A stretch of DNA of 64,000 bases from Hypomyces perniciosus (taxonomy: Eukaryota; Ascomycota; Sordariomycetes; Hypocreales; Hypocreaceae): NCBI GenBank assembly GCA_008477525.1, contig SPDT01000005.1, positions 3,968,001-4,032,000 on the forward strand, in the 5' to 3' direction. Numbering within the stretch: position 1 is the stretch's first letter; each line of letters begins with the position of its first letter. Of the stretch, positions 53,822 through 63,708 are shown one piece after another. The notes below the pieces were generated by a model, which did no database searches, was not told where the DNA came from, and saw only the letters and a program-made list of their open reading frames with translations. The position numbers and the translations under genes are program-made.

Positions 53822-54700
53822 TTATATATTATCTTGCTCCCATATAGTGAGTGAATCTATTGAAAATAGAGTAAATGGGTGTTCTGGGCCAAGAATACGC
53901 CGGCGACGTAAAATGCAGTCCCGCAAAAAGGCTAGTGCCTCCTCTGAATGGCCTATTTTTCGGTAAGTATGGGCTAAATTGTTTATACTTGTCAGCGTAT
54001 CAGGATGATCCTCTCCCAGCACCCTTTTTCTTGTTTCTATCACCTGCTTCTTTAACAACTCAGCTTATTCCTATCGCCCTCGATTCTAGTATGTCGATGC
54101 TAGATTCGCTAGACTTAGTGTGTTAGGATGATCTTCCCCTAGTACACTTTTTCGTTTTTCTATTACTTGCACTTTTAGTAATTTAGCCTAGTCCCACTGC
54201 CCCTAACCTTAAAGTATTAATGCCCAATTCGCTGTACTGGTTAGTATATTGCGATAATCCTCCCCTAGTACCTTTTTTCTTGTCTTTACTATATCTATCT
54301 GTAATAATTCAGCTTAGTCCTATTGCCCTTGATTTTAGTATATTGATGCCAGATTAGCTATATTTATTAGTGTAGAAGGATTTTCCCTCCCTAGCACTCT
54401 TAAGCTGGTTTTTATGATCTGCATAAAGAGCGACTTAGCCTGTGCCTATTGGCCTTGATTTTGAGATATTGATGCTAGATTTGCTGTATTTATTAGCATA
54501 GAAGGGTGCTCATCTTTTAATCCTCTTGAACCTATCTTTAATACCTGTGCCTCTAGCAATTCAGTTTAGTCCTATCGCCCTTGATTTTAAAGCGTTAATA
54601 CTAGGTTCGCTATATTAATTAGCGCAGAAGGATACTCTTCTTTTAATACTTTGTCGAGGAGGAAATTCTATATGTCGAATTGTGCCTAGCTGGCTAAGGA
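53822..54700 (-). pseudogene. TPR-array pseudogene (kinesin-light-chain/NLR-type repeats)
   Basis: About seven 42-residue tetratricopeptide units on the minus strand, spaced 124-126 bp. The last two are intact (RKRVLGEDHPDTLTSINNLA, RILGPEHPFTLFSIDSL); the others carry stops such as those in ASIY-stop-NQGQ, where family members have Trp, consistent with TGG to TAG. Such arrays form the C-terminal sensing half of many fungal NACHT/NB-ARC receptor-like proteins. No nucleotide-binding domain remains here, so only the repeat end survives. Confidence 0.75.
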
Positions 54701-54719
54701 GTCGGGTTCGTGTAAATTA

Positions 54720-54810
54720 CCTCTTTGAATTTTGCGGTCACAACACTAACCTATTTGAAATTTCGCGGTCAAGACACTAGCCTCTTTAGGATTCCAGGGT
54801 CATTGCAGCT
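54720..54810. repeat. Three imperfect ~31-bp tandem repeats
   Basis: Units CCTCTTTGAATTTTGCGGTC, CCTATTTGAAATTTCGCGGT and CCTCTTTAGGATTCCAGGGT each begin a 29-31 bp block. They sit 60 bp upstream of the AT-hook frame and may be subterminal repeats of a mobile element carrying it. Confidence 0.6.
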
Positions 54811-54870
54811 TATTTTCAGGGGTTCTCATGAGTTCTTGACTCAATCAGCAATACAGGACATACGCTAACC

Positions 54871-57800
54871 ATGCTACGGACACCCAAGAAACGCGGTCGA
54901 CCCCGAAAGTATGGTTCTAAAGAGGAGAAGGCCAGGCAAGACGTCATTGCGAAACGTGTCCGAAGACGGCTTCAATCTGCTACTGCACACACTGATGTCC
55001 GATTTCGAGTCTACGTGGCCCAACAGATACAACCTACGCCACCTTCATCTACACCACGGGCGCATTTGCAATCATCAGACTGTCTCGATGTCCTCGCGGA
55101 TGCTGCTAGCTTGGTATGCCGAATCACCACATCACCTCAAAGGTCCCCGGCCCTTGGTCCAAACGAGATCATTACCCTCAGCGACGAATTGCCTCTACAA
55201 TCTACAAGGTGTGACATGCTATCCACCGAAGTGGTATCGTCTCGTTATCCAATACCGCCGCTCCCGAAAGAGTTATGCAATACAATTAGACAATGCAAGA
55301 CAACCCATACGTCATTGAGAACGCCAGAACCCGTAAGCGCGAGTGTGCTACCCTTAAATGAAGGAGCGCGGAGCGATGATAATTTTGCTCTTAGCGATGA
55401 TGACGAGACACTTCATGCTTCGGCCTTTCAATTAAGCCATGCTGCTTTGACACCTGCTATGGATAGAGACAGTAGCACACGGCTGGTTCCTGGGCGACTC
55501 AACGAGCCGGCTGGCCTAGAGACGGAAAGAGTAGGGGTGGAAGCCGTCAATACATCCAAAGACGGCTCGAGGGAAGGGCAGGAAGAAGAAGATATGAATA
55601 GTCTGGAAGAAGGCGGCGAGGAAACGAATCCTGATCTTGCGTTCCAGTCAGAGGACGTCTTTGAAGCAGACTCAGAGTCGGAGTCGGAGGCCTCGGATGC
55701 TCGGAGTGATGGATATCGAAGATGGCCCTAATGACGCTGCTGAATCGAGTCACTTATTGGCAAAAGCATTTTTGGAAAAAACGTGGAGTCACCTCTGTGA
55801 CTGCATGGAGGAAAGAAGCATGGAATCAGATGAACAGCCTATGTGCGGCCTCAAGCAGATGGCTGAGTACTGGCGAAACCTTGGAGTGCCAGATGCAATT
55901 GGCCATACGCCACTCTCGCACAAGGCAGACGAAGACAAGAACACACATTTAGAATGGTCCTCGATATTGAGCGGTGGAGACAATCGCCCACAATTGGATA
56001 TTGAAAGGTCCCAGAATAACATCCCAAGCATTCAACGCACTTGGGATGTGGACAGCATCATCTCCTGGGCTTCATGTCTATCCATCAACCGGGGGCTTTA
56101 TGTCTCGTATTTCCCTCCAACGTCAAGAAATATCAAGAGCAGCATTCATGTCTTTCATCAAGGGAAGGCTTTGCACCTCATTCCCCACCTTCGACTGGGT
56201 AGCGGACGCCAATCACCTCAATTTGGCGTATATATTTTCTTTCCCAGGATCTCCCATGTTTACCGAACAACATCGTACCTTACTAGAGAAGAACAGCAGG
56301 TGTGGATTGATAGTCTCCTTCTGCCAGCGATCCGCCGCGTTTGTCCACCTGATGTAATCCAACATCACCCTCGTTCGTTCGACGATGTGGAAAGTAAAGC
56401 CTACAGTCGCCGGCGAGAAACGTGTTCAGGCATGGTCCAAAATAACATGGATATGCATCATTATCTCCCTCAAGAATACTTGGAGGCGATTTGGAGCTAC
56501 ATGACTCAAAGAACTGAGCATCCTGATCTTACCAAGTTCCGTGGGATGTTCATCGTCCTGAGTGCGAAGAACATCAAGCTGGAAGCAAAATCGTCAACGT
56601 TCCAAGGATGCCGCACCAAGATCGCAACTCACCTCCGTCAAGTCTTAGACTGGTCCAAGGCTGATCTCTTGAGCACATGGATAGATGTTGGCCTCGAGGA
56701 TACTGCCGCTTCAGGCAGTAGCACATTCTTGTTGAAAAGTCGATGCTTGGAATCTTGGATTGATTCTATGAAACATAGTAGTCAATCTCCGCTAATATCA
56801 TCAGAGCATTTCAATTGGAACCTAACCGGCCAAGCAGGTAGCGCTAGGGTTGAGACCCGTCGAGCACATCCCCTACACAAGGGAGGCATTGCCTATGCTC
56901 AACGGTACAACGCCAATAAGGAACTCTTCTCTACGGCCTCTAAGCGCGACTATGGACTTTTCGGCGAGCCACATTTGGAGGGAATGACATGCCCACCTTC
57001 ATTGCTTAACGCGTGGATCGTGGCTGCTCGGCAAAATCGTAATGCCGGTTTGGTGACTTCGTTAAAGACTACGCCGCAACTCAAGCGACTTCGGAAAGCG
57101 TTCGAGGCCATGAAATGCCGGATCCGACACGCCTTGGATGGCTCTCTCGAGACTAGCTTTGGCGTTCGAGAAGAATATCGCATCTCTTGGGATCTCTTCA
57201 TAGGTTTAAATCCTTCCACAGCACACCCATGTGGTTCTCACCGCCCATGTCAACAAATTCATGCGATGGGAATTCAATCGATGGATTTCTGCTATTGACT
57301 TTGTCCGGGTACGGGGAACCCGTCGTGATTCTAGCTGGGAAGATCATCAGAGAAATATGATCATGGCCACAATTCTCCTTCGTTCTTTAAAGGCAAGCGT
57401 TAATTGCCATCATGTTGCAAGGCGATCTCAGATGTTCAAGGATACATATAAAAATCGAGAGGGCAAATGTCTCCGGGGCCTGGACTTTGAGAGGAGCATG
57501 CGTCATACGGGTCTTGCTTGGTTGCCTCGTGATCTTTTCAATTGGCCCGACCTCCACCTCCACGACAAGCTTGTTACATCAACCAGCTTTGCTTTCAATG
57601 GACTGCAGGGTGTGTTTTGCAACCGGAAAGACGTGAATTCGGTTAGTCAAGAGTATTGCAGAGCTAGAGAATTGGAGCTGCGCCTCCAAACTAGCCAGCC
57701 AGATGGTCACCCCGGTATTCTGGATCATATGCGCTTCAAGTGATCCGGCAACTTTGTGTCAATCCAGATCTCGATCCGAATCTCAAGGATAAAGATACAG

Positions 57801-58321
57801 AGAGCTGGCAAGGACAGCTAGGATTGAGTTACGATATTGTTCACACCCTGGTGGGCAAAGCACCTTTATTAGCACAAGTGCGGAAAGGAAATCATGGCTT
57901 GGGAAATACGTACCCTGAAAGGGTGCAAGGTCTCTTTGGCTGGGACGATGGCATTACCCGTACGTTCTGGGATCACTGCTATTATCGGCAGCTAGCTCGA
58001 AAGTTCTACATGTCTATCTCGACTCACATCAGCCTCGCTGATGCAGAAAACTGGAAAAGTTCGCTGGGAAGACAGGCATTGCCATACCTCTGGATCATCC
58101 CCCATTACAACCGGCACAGCTTATTTACCAGACTGTCCAGAAACGTCAACCAATCCGCTGCTACTCGTCCATTTGTTTCCGGTCTATATCAATGGAAGAT
58201 CTGTGGTGATGATACGGATATGTGCGACGAGAGCCGGTGGTTGTTTGGTGGGAACATGTACTCGTGCCACGCCCCACTTATTCACAGGTCGACTTCCTCC
58301 CAGCTCGTAAGCTGGTGCTAG
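54871..58321 (+). pseudogene. Large AT-hook protein gene broken by three single-base shifts
   Basis: Four overlapping frames follow one another: 54871-55731, 55637-57298, 57231-57743 and 57740-58321, together about 1140 codons. The junctions near 55700 and 57208 look like one-base gains and that near 57740 like a one-base loss, all without intron signals, so the gene is probably dead (or the assembly has errors). The N-terminus has an AT-hook (KKRGRPRKYG, residues 6-15) with a basic helix, then a long Ser/Asp/Glu-rich acidic region. The remainder is a Trp/His/Arg-rich globular region (e.g. DGPNDAAESSHLLAKAFLEK, FNWNLTGQAG, FGWDDGITRTFWDHCYYRQLA). I do not recognise a catalytic family. The AT-hook, the tandem repeats upstream and surrounding transposons suggest a mobile-element protein, which is inference. 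The last ~20 codons read into a pogo-type terminal repeat. Confidence 0.65.
58263..58319. repeat. Orphan terminal repeat of the 60833-62771 pogo family
   Basis: 57 bp matching the outer end of the pogo element's inverted repeat (CGTGCCACGCCCCACTTATT ... CCTCCCAGCTCRTAAGCTGG) with a handful of differences, in the left-end orientation. No matching second end is nearby, so it is a truncated copy or solo end. Confidence 0.75.
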
Positions 58322-58673
58322 GGTTAGGGTTTGGTTAGGCTATATTTAGCTGCCTAGGCCGTTCTGCCCTACTGTTATCTAGCTAGTTACATAATAAAAG
58401 GAGTGTTACAGATATAGGTATTCTAAAAAAAACACTGCCATCTTTTAGCATTAAAATAGCAAATTAAAAGCTTATAGGAACATCAAGTAATATCACTTTA
58501 TAATAAAAAATATTGATAGCTATAATAATCTAAATATTTAATTGTAATATAAATAAATTTATTATATTTTTATTTTTATATTTTAATAAATAAATATAAT
58601 AATAATTATTAAATTAATATTATATCAGTATGACTAGGTAAATAGAAATTAAATAAAATGTCCTGGTTAGAGT
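58320..58673. other. Dispersed repeat then AT-rich DNA
   Basis: 58325-58390 matches 39343-39412. The remainder to 58650 is TA-rich without features. Two TTAGGG copies at 58321-58333 are too short to call telomeric. Confidence 0.45.
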
Positions 58674-58926
58674 GAATTCAGGCGCTGCTACCGCCTGAAT
58701 TCATTCAGACGAAAAACAGTCGAATTCTCGGTTTTTTTGACAAATTCCTTGGCAACTATTCCTCTTACAAGCATTTTGGCGATCCTACAACTCCCCTGCT
58801 AGCTCGATACATTGTTTGCAGGGGGGGACAGTCACTTCTTACTTTTATGCTGCAGATCCCTACTAATTTGAGTATAGCCTGTCTTTTATGAAAAATTCAG
58901 GCGTTAGGGATCAGAGCCTGAATTTT
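58674..58926. repeat. Paired palindromes, possible ends of a small element
   Basis: Two hairpins with 11-bp perfect arms: GAATTCAGGCG/CGCCTGAATTC (58674-58684, 58692-58702) and AAAATTCAGGC/GCCTGAATTTT (58892-58902, 58916-58926). The arms share TTCAGGC and the hairpins lie about 210 bp apart. Each end being itself a palindrome is unusual for a MITE. Confidence 0.6.
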
Positions 58927-58929
58927 AGC

Positions 58930-59934
58930 TTAAGGATAAGTGCCCGTTCATACACATAAAAGCTTGCTGTGTCCTATTACACACAAGACCATCTTGAGAT
59001 GTGTACGCCTGCCCTCTTCCCGGTTGTGCGCGCATCCTCTCGCTTTCACTCTGTTTGCATCAATCGCCATCAAACACACACGTCGAGAGCTGAGGATTTC
59101 GAGAAAACACTTGGGACACTAACTGTCATGGCGCGAACAAGGAACAAGGCACTTAGCGATCGGGCCTCCCCGGAGTTAACCGGCAGCAAGCCCGCCAGGG
59201 ATAGCGGCGTGACCAGCTGCTGCCTGAGGCAACGTAGCCCGACGTGTCAGTATCCCTGTCTCCACTACCTTTCCAAAGGGCTTGAAAATCAATGCGAAAA
59301 GTTGAAAAATGTCAGTAGCTAGGGGGTGTTGAAAGCATGTGCCAATATTGGAACTAGCCTAAAAAGGCCGCCACGCCTAGCTCATTCCTCAACCAGTGTC
59401 GATTCTGTTGACGGGGTTTCTATTCTCCTGACTATATTGTTCATCTCTTGGCGCTAGCAGATAGCGAACATTACAAACCAAATCCACTTGTCTCAGAAAT
59501 TAACGGACAACTTTCCAGCGATACTAAATGAGTCGTCGTCTTGGTGAGTGCAGTGTTGCGTTGCTAATAATATAAACAATACGTATATTAGCATTATGGG
59601 ACCTCCGCAATATCATTGTATCGCCAAGGGGTGTATATTGTAGTATGCAATACGATCGAGGCGCGTATCAAATGAGACAATATGAACGGGGCACATATTG
59701 TACTATATTGCCAGTGTGATAATATATCCCGTGTATTGCACATGATCATTGTTATGTATTCAACCGTCCTGGCACAAAGAAACGTACCTTAACTTTTGCT
59801 GTGGATCTATGGCAAAAATCGTACTTTTGTGGTCAACTGTTTGGCGAAGTCTAAACAGTTAGTTACCAAAGGCCCCACTAACAGGCAATCCTTACGCATA
59901 GGCAATAAATACAAGATCCCCAAGACTGGGCTGA
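58930..59934. other. Upstream region of the zinc-finger gene; 5' exons possible
   Basis: Contains plus-strand frames at 58969-59322 with no domain I recognise. The zinc-finger gene has no ATG before 60067 in its open frame, so a 5' exon could lie here, but no convincing donor/acceptor pair was found. Confidence 0.35.
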
Positions 59935-60698
59935 AAGCGACGAGCATCACTGTATGAGAGCCACCCGCAAACCTCGGGTACTCCAAACACTTCAACATCG
60001 ACAAGTAATCTGCCATGCTACCAGCAGCAAACTTTTCAGTCTGCTTCTGCACCTGGGGTCTACTCGATGGCTCAAAATCCCCGTGTGCACCAGGGATATA
60101 CCACTGTCAAAGCCATGTCGCAGGCCACGACAGCTGCCTTTTATCCACGCCCAACATCTCCCACGCCAACCCGCGACCAGGTTCCTCAGGTTCTCAGCCC
60201 AATGTCTACCAGAGGCATCATGTCACAGCCTGGTGCTTCTTCTCCTTACTACCCCGGATTTCCCATTGACCAAAACTTGGTTCCTCAAAGCGGAGAGCAG
60301 TTGACGCAGGGTCATGGAGGTATTCCTCCTGGTGCCCCTAGACAGCCTGATGCATGGGCTGCAAGAACTAGTAGAACGAAAAAACGCTGCCATTCCCACC
60401 AAGGATGCGGATGGAAAATACTCTTGCCCGCATTGCCCGAAGAAAATCAAGCACTTGAAGCGCCATCTTATGACACGTTAGTTGTTTGCCTCTTTCCCAT
60501 GTCTTGAATTGTACTGACTTCAGATAACCACCAGATGGTGAGCACCGTTTTATGTGTATACTTTGTCACCGTACGTTGTCTCGAATGGACGCCTTAAAAT
60601 ATCATTTCCAACATTGCTCCATGCTTCGTGGAAACCCCATCGGTGCCACCCACTTGTCCGACCCCCGAGCTCGTGTTCATAGCGTCCAAGCTCAGTAA
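59935..60698 (+). CDS. C2H2 zinc-finger protein gene (partial model, one intron, possible frameshift)
   Basis: The frame open from 59935 encodes a Ser/Thr/Gln/Pro-rich region typical of fungal transcription-factor activation domains (SHPQTSGTPNTSTSTSNLPC, YQQQTFQSASAPG); the first ATG in it is 60067. From about 60340 the coding signal moves to the next frame, giving a finger YSCPHCPKKIKHLKRHLMT. A 58-bp intron (60477-60534, GTTAGT...CCACCAG, internal TACTGAC) joins this to GEHRFMCILCHRTLSRMDAL and KYHFQHC, a second finger after a TGE-like linker. Stop TAA at 60696-60698. The frame change near 60340 could be a one-base indel or an unusually short intron, so the gene may be decayed. Probable DNA-binding regulator; target unknown. 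Confidence 0.5.
60477..60534 (+). other. Predicted 58-bp spliceosomal intron
   Basis: GTTAGT donor, TACTGAC branch-like sequence about 16 bases before the acceptor, CCACCAG acceptor. Removing it keeps the frame and joins the two fingers with a GEHRF linker. Length is typical for filamentous ascomycetes. Confidence 0.6.
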
Positions 60699-60832
60699 AA
60701 AGCTGCTCTTGGAATGGGGGTTAGTTGGGTCATCTTAATGGTTTAGGTAACATGGCCAGCGATGGTATTGTTAGAACTTTCGTATAGTCTAGGATGGCAT
60801 GAACCGAGGGACCTAACAAATTATATCCACTA

Positions 60833-62771
60833 ACCGTGCCACGCCCCACTTATTTGCAGGTTCGGTTTCCTCCCAGCTCATAAGCTGGTGCTCCCTGGCC
60901 ACCCAGCCATTTTTCCTAACCTTCGATATCTACACCTTCAATAGCCTCTTTATATAACCTGATCCATCTGAAACCTCTAGTCGTTGCAGCCGGCCTTTAT
61001 TCCTCCATTGACGAGCTGTTTTTGCTGCCTCAAATATAGTCTTTTTGACTATTTTTATGTATTTAGCCTCCATCTCTGCCACAGCCTTGCTCCATTGGGC
61101 TGTTTTATTCTCTTCCTGTTGGGTTATAATAAAGCGAGCATTTTCTACTGTAAGAGTTCCTCCTGACTTGAGAGGAGTATTCTTAATAGAACGACGCTTC
61201 CGGGCTATATCAATAGCAAGCTGGGTCCTCTTAAAATCCCGTTTAACTTGGACTAATTCTGTGCCCATAGCCAAAGCCCCATTGACGAAGCGATCTAGGT
61301 CGTGTGAGAGCCCTTCATGAATGGTTGAGACTGTAGAGGCTATATTTTGAATATCTGTAGCCAATTTATTTAATTGACGAAGTGTAACTGGTGTTTTGAA
61401 GGGCGAGGATCCTTGGTTATAGAATGTGTTTGAAGGAGGAGGCGTAAATTCCTTTGGTATTCGACTCTCTAGGTATGAAAGGACTTTAAGAGGATCAAAT
61501 GGTGAGATTCCCTTCTTTTTAAAGGCAGATATAATAGTCGAGACCTTAAACGTTTGTTTTCGAACTTCCTGGATTATACTTAAGAACTCTAATTTCGTGA
61601 TATTGGCACATCCCTCTCGAATGATAATATCTAGAGCTTTAGCATGATATCCTTTCATTGGCTGGAAAACAGCCACATAAAGAGGTTGAAGAATATGGGT
61701 AAGATGAGGAGGTAAAGCAAAAGGTATGATGTTGTTCTTGTTGCAGTATTGGATGAATTCATATGTATGATGTGAGCCATGGCCATCTAGGATAAGGAGA
61801 CGTTTAGCCCCCTTTTGGACTTTCCTAGAGTGTTGATTGAAGTGTTGTAGCCATTCGTATGTTAATTCATCATTGGTATATCCAGAAGGGGATACTCCAA
61901 TACAGGAATTAAGCTCTAATTCCTCAACCTCAAACCATCTCTTCATCAAATTTTTGCCAGACAGAATGAGAAATAGAGGAATGTATGATCCCCCAGCTGA
62001 AATAGCTTCGATTGCAGTTGCTGATTCCCTATTTTCTGGGAGACCGAAGTAATGAGCCCTTTTCCTTTTTGTAATAATAAGGTGGTCTTTCCCGATACCA
62101 ATTCGAAAGCCAGTCTCATCCATATTCCAGATATCATCTAGAACAATACCCTCATCCTCAATAACCTTCTGAAGCTTATTATACCATTCTGTAACAACAG
62201 GGATGCTTTCAGCTAAAGCACGGTTTGTATCAAGCTTCTTTTGGGTCATGAGATGGTATTTATGGCGTTTGATGAAGCGGTCAATCCAGTTTTTCCCGAC
62301 TGTTGGGGGATTATCTTGTTGGGCCGCTGTTGCCCTTTCACGAAGAATGTAATTTGCAGCGTCAACCACAAATTCTCGGCGCACAGCAAGGTTAATATTG
62401 TCAAGACGATCGATGTAGCTACATAAAGCTTTCTCTTCTGGGCGCGATAGCTTCATATTGGTGTATTGACGGCCAGTAAGGGGGGGATTGCCAGCAAGAC
62501 GACTTCGAAGACGGCCACGCGGCACATTGAATTGACAAGCAACGGCTGTAAGTTTAGCGCCAGGATTGGCATTCAAGTAATTAATAGCTAATTGAATATT
62601 CTGTTCCATAGCTATTTAAAAAATTGAGGCTATATTGATTGAGAAATTGAGGGAATTATGATGAAGGTTAGGAAAAATGGCTGGGTGGCCAGGGTGGCTG
62701 GGTGGTCAGGGAGCACCAGCTTATGGGCTGGGAGGAAACCGAACCTGCAAATAAGTGGGGCGTGGCACGGT
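60833..62771 (-). mobile_element. Full-length pogo/Fot1-type DNA transposon
   Basis: 1939 bp flanked by TA (60831-60832 and 62772-62773). Inverted repeats of over 60 bp start ACCGTGCCACGCCCCACTTA; the right one carries an extra GGTGGCTGGGTGGTCAGG-type tandem unit near its inner end. The single transposase frame is uninterrupted, with no RIP signature. Confidence 0.95.
60930..62609 (-). CDS. pogo/Fot1-type transposase, third catalytic Asp replaced by Tyr
   Basis: 559 residues, ATG to stop. N-terminal Psq helix-turn-helix (about 5-40, LTAVACQFNVPRGRLRSRL), CENP-B/Tc5-type DNA-binding domain (about 50-125, TVGKNWIDRFIKRHKYHL), then the DDE domain with D164 (NMDETGF) and D275 (LDGHGSH). The third position of the DD35D triad is 311, exactly 35 residues after D275, in LQPLYVAVF where the family has LQPLD; the codon at 61677-61679 reads TAT instead of GAY. 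The C-terminus is a Lys-rich helical region. Loss of this metal ligand should abolish cleavage, although DNA binding could persist. G-to-T is not a RIP change. Confidence 0.92.
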   Translation of the reverse strand: MEQNIQLAINYLNANPGAKLTAVACQFNVPRGRLRSRLAGNPPLTGRQYTNMKLSRPEEKALCSYIDRLDNINLAVRREFVVDAANYILRERATAAQQDNPPTVGKNWIDRFIKRHKYHLMTQKKLDTNRALAESIPVVTEWYNKLQKVIEDEGIVLDDIWNMDETGFRIGIGKDHLIITKRKRAHYFGLPENRESATAIEAISAGGSYIPLFLILSGKNLMKRWFEVEELELNSCIGVSPSGYTNDELTYEWLQHFNQHSRKVQKGAKRLLILDGHGSHHTYEFIQYCNKNNIIPFALPPHLTHILQPLYVAVFQPMKGYHAKALDIIIREGCANITKLEFLSIIQEVRKQTFKVSTIISAFKKKGISPFDPLKVLSYLESRIPKEFTPPPSNTFYNQGSSPFKTPVTLRQLNKLATDIQNIASTVSTIHEGLSHDLDRFVNGALAMGTELVQVKRDFKRTQLAIDIARKRRSIKNTPLKSGGTLTVENARFIITQQEENKTAQWSKAVAEMEAKYIKIVKKTIFEAAKTARQWRNKGRLQRLEVSDGSGYIKRLLKV

Positions 62772-62773
62772 TA

Positions 62774-63234
62774 GTGTCACCCCAGTTAAGTTAATTAAAT
62801 AAGAATCCAATGTGGCACAGGTGGCTTTGTGCTGCCTGTTTGTATGGCGGGGTAATAAAGTTACAGGGTCTAACAATAGCCAGAACAGGTGGTTGAAACA
62901 CACAGTCATTTTCTGGCTTAGGGAGGACAATCGTCTTGAATCTTACAGTTAAAGCATCAGTTCGGTGCGACGATGTGATTTACACGGTTGTTATGTAACA
63001 AGCTGAAACTGGATGCTCTATCGCTGCCTCGGAAGAAGGAATAGAGAAGCCAGAATTGGCTTTTTGTCACTTGTTATAGCACCCCCAAACAGTATATTAG
63101 TGTACAATCTGAGTATGTATCAAGGAAATAAAGGTATTTGAAATGTTCGAAGTTCAAACCCATCACATACATCCTTCCTGTTGATGTTCAATAAGGCCCA
63201 CTTCTAGTTATAACTGTTAGTGTTGCTGTTGGAA
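62774..63234. other. Intergenic, nothing recognised
   Basis: Between the pogo element and the right-edge genes. No motif, repeat or coding signal that I can support. Confidence 0.45.
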
Positions 63235-63459
63235 CTACAGCAACGTAAATATTAGTCTGAACATATCATGGAAGATTGTATGAAGACTCGGTTGTTGACC
63301 ATCTACATTGGTTTCCATTCCAACCTTTTTATCATAACAAGCAAACACGCATTCCATTTCATTTTTGTTTAGCTCTCCTCTGGTGAGGCTGACCTTCTTG
63401 CATATCCAATTTCCACTACGAAGCCCGATATTATCGGACAGTTGCTCATAATTAATCAC
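63235..63459 (-). CDS. Hypothetical 74-codon frame
   Basis: Starts with GTG, no ATG; composition looks coding (LSDNIGLRSGNWICKKVSLT, MECVFACYDKKVG), possibly the last exon of the gene entering from the right edge. No family recognised and no splice junction confirmed. Confidence 0.25.
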   Translation of the reverse strand: MINYEQLSDNIGLRSGNWICKKVSLTRGELNKNEMECVFACYDKKVGMETNVDGQQPSLHTIFHDMFRLIFTLL

Positions 63460-63708
63460 ATTCTCCTAGAGACACAAAGGCCAACTCATAGCACGTGATT
63501 CCATCGCATTTTTACACGGTGGCAGCTTGGGCCGATGAGACAACGCACTTCCCTGCTTCACCATTGCTACGGTTCTTTACCTTCCTCCGATCGTTTGATT
63601 TTAGTATCGGCTGTGAGGTTAATCCAAGGAAGGTGCGGCTCAACTCCTTATGAATTAAACAGACATATAGGTCGGTCTATTCTGTAAGACTCTTCACAAC
63701 TTAGCCGT

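Noticed and set aside
58321..58333. Interstitial telomere repeat
   Set aside because: Only two TTAGGG units; not enough to distinguish from chance.
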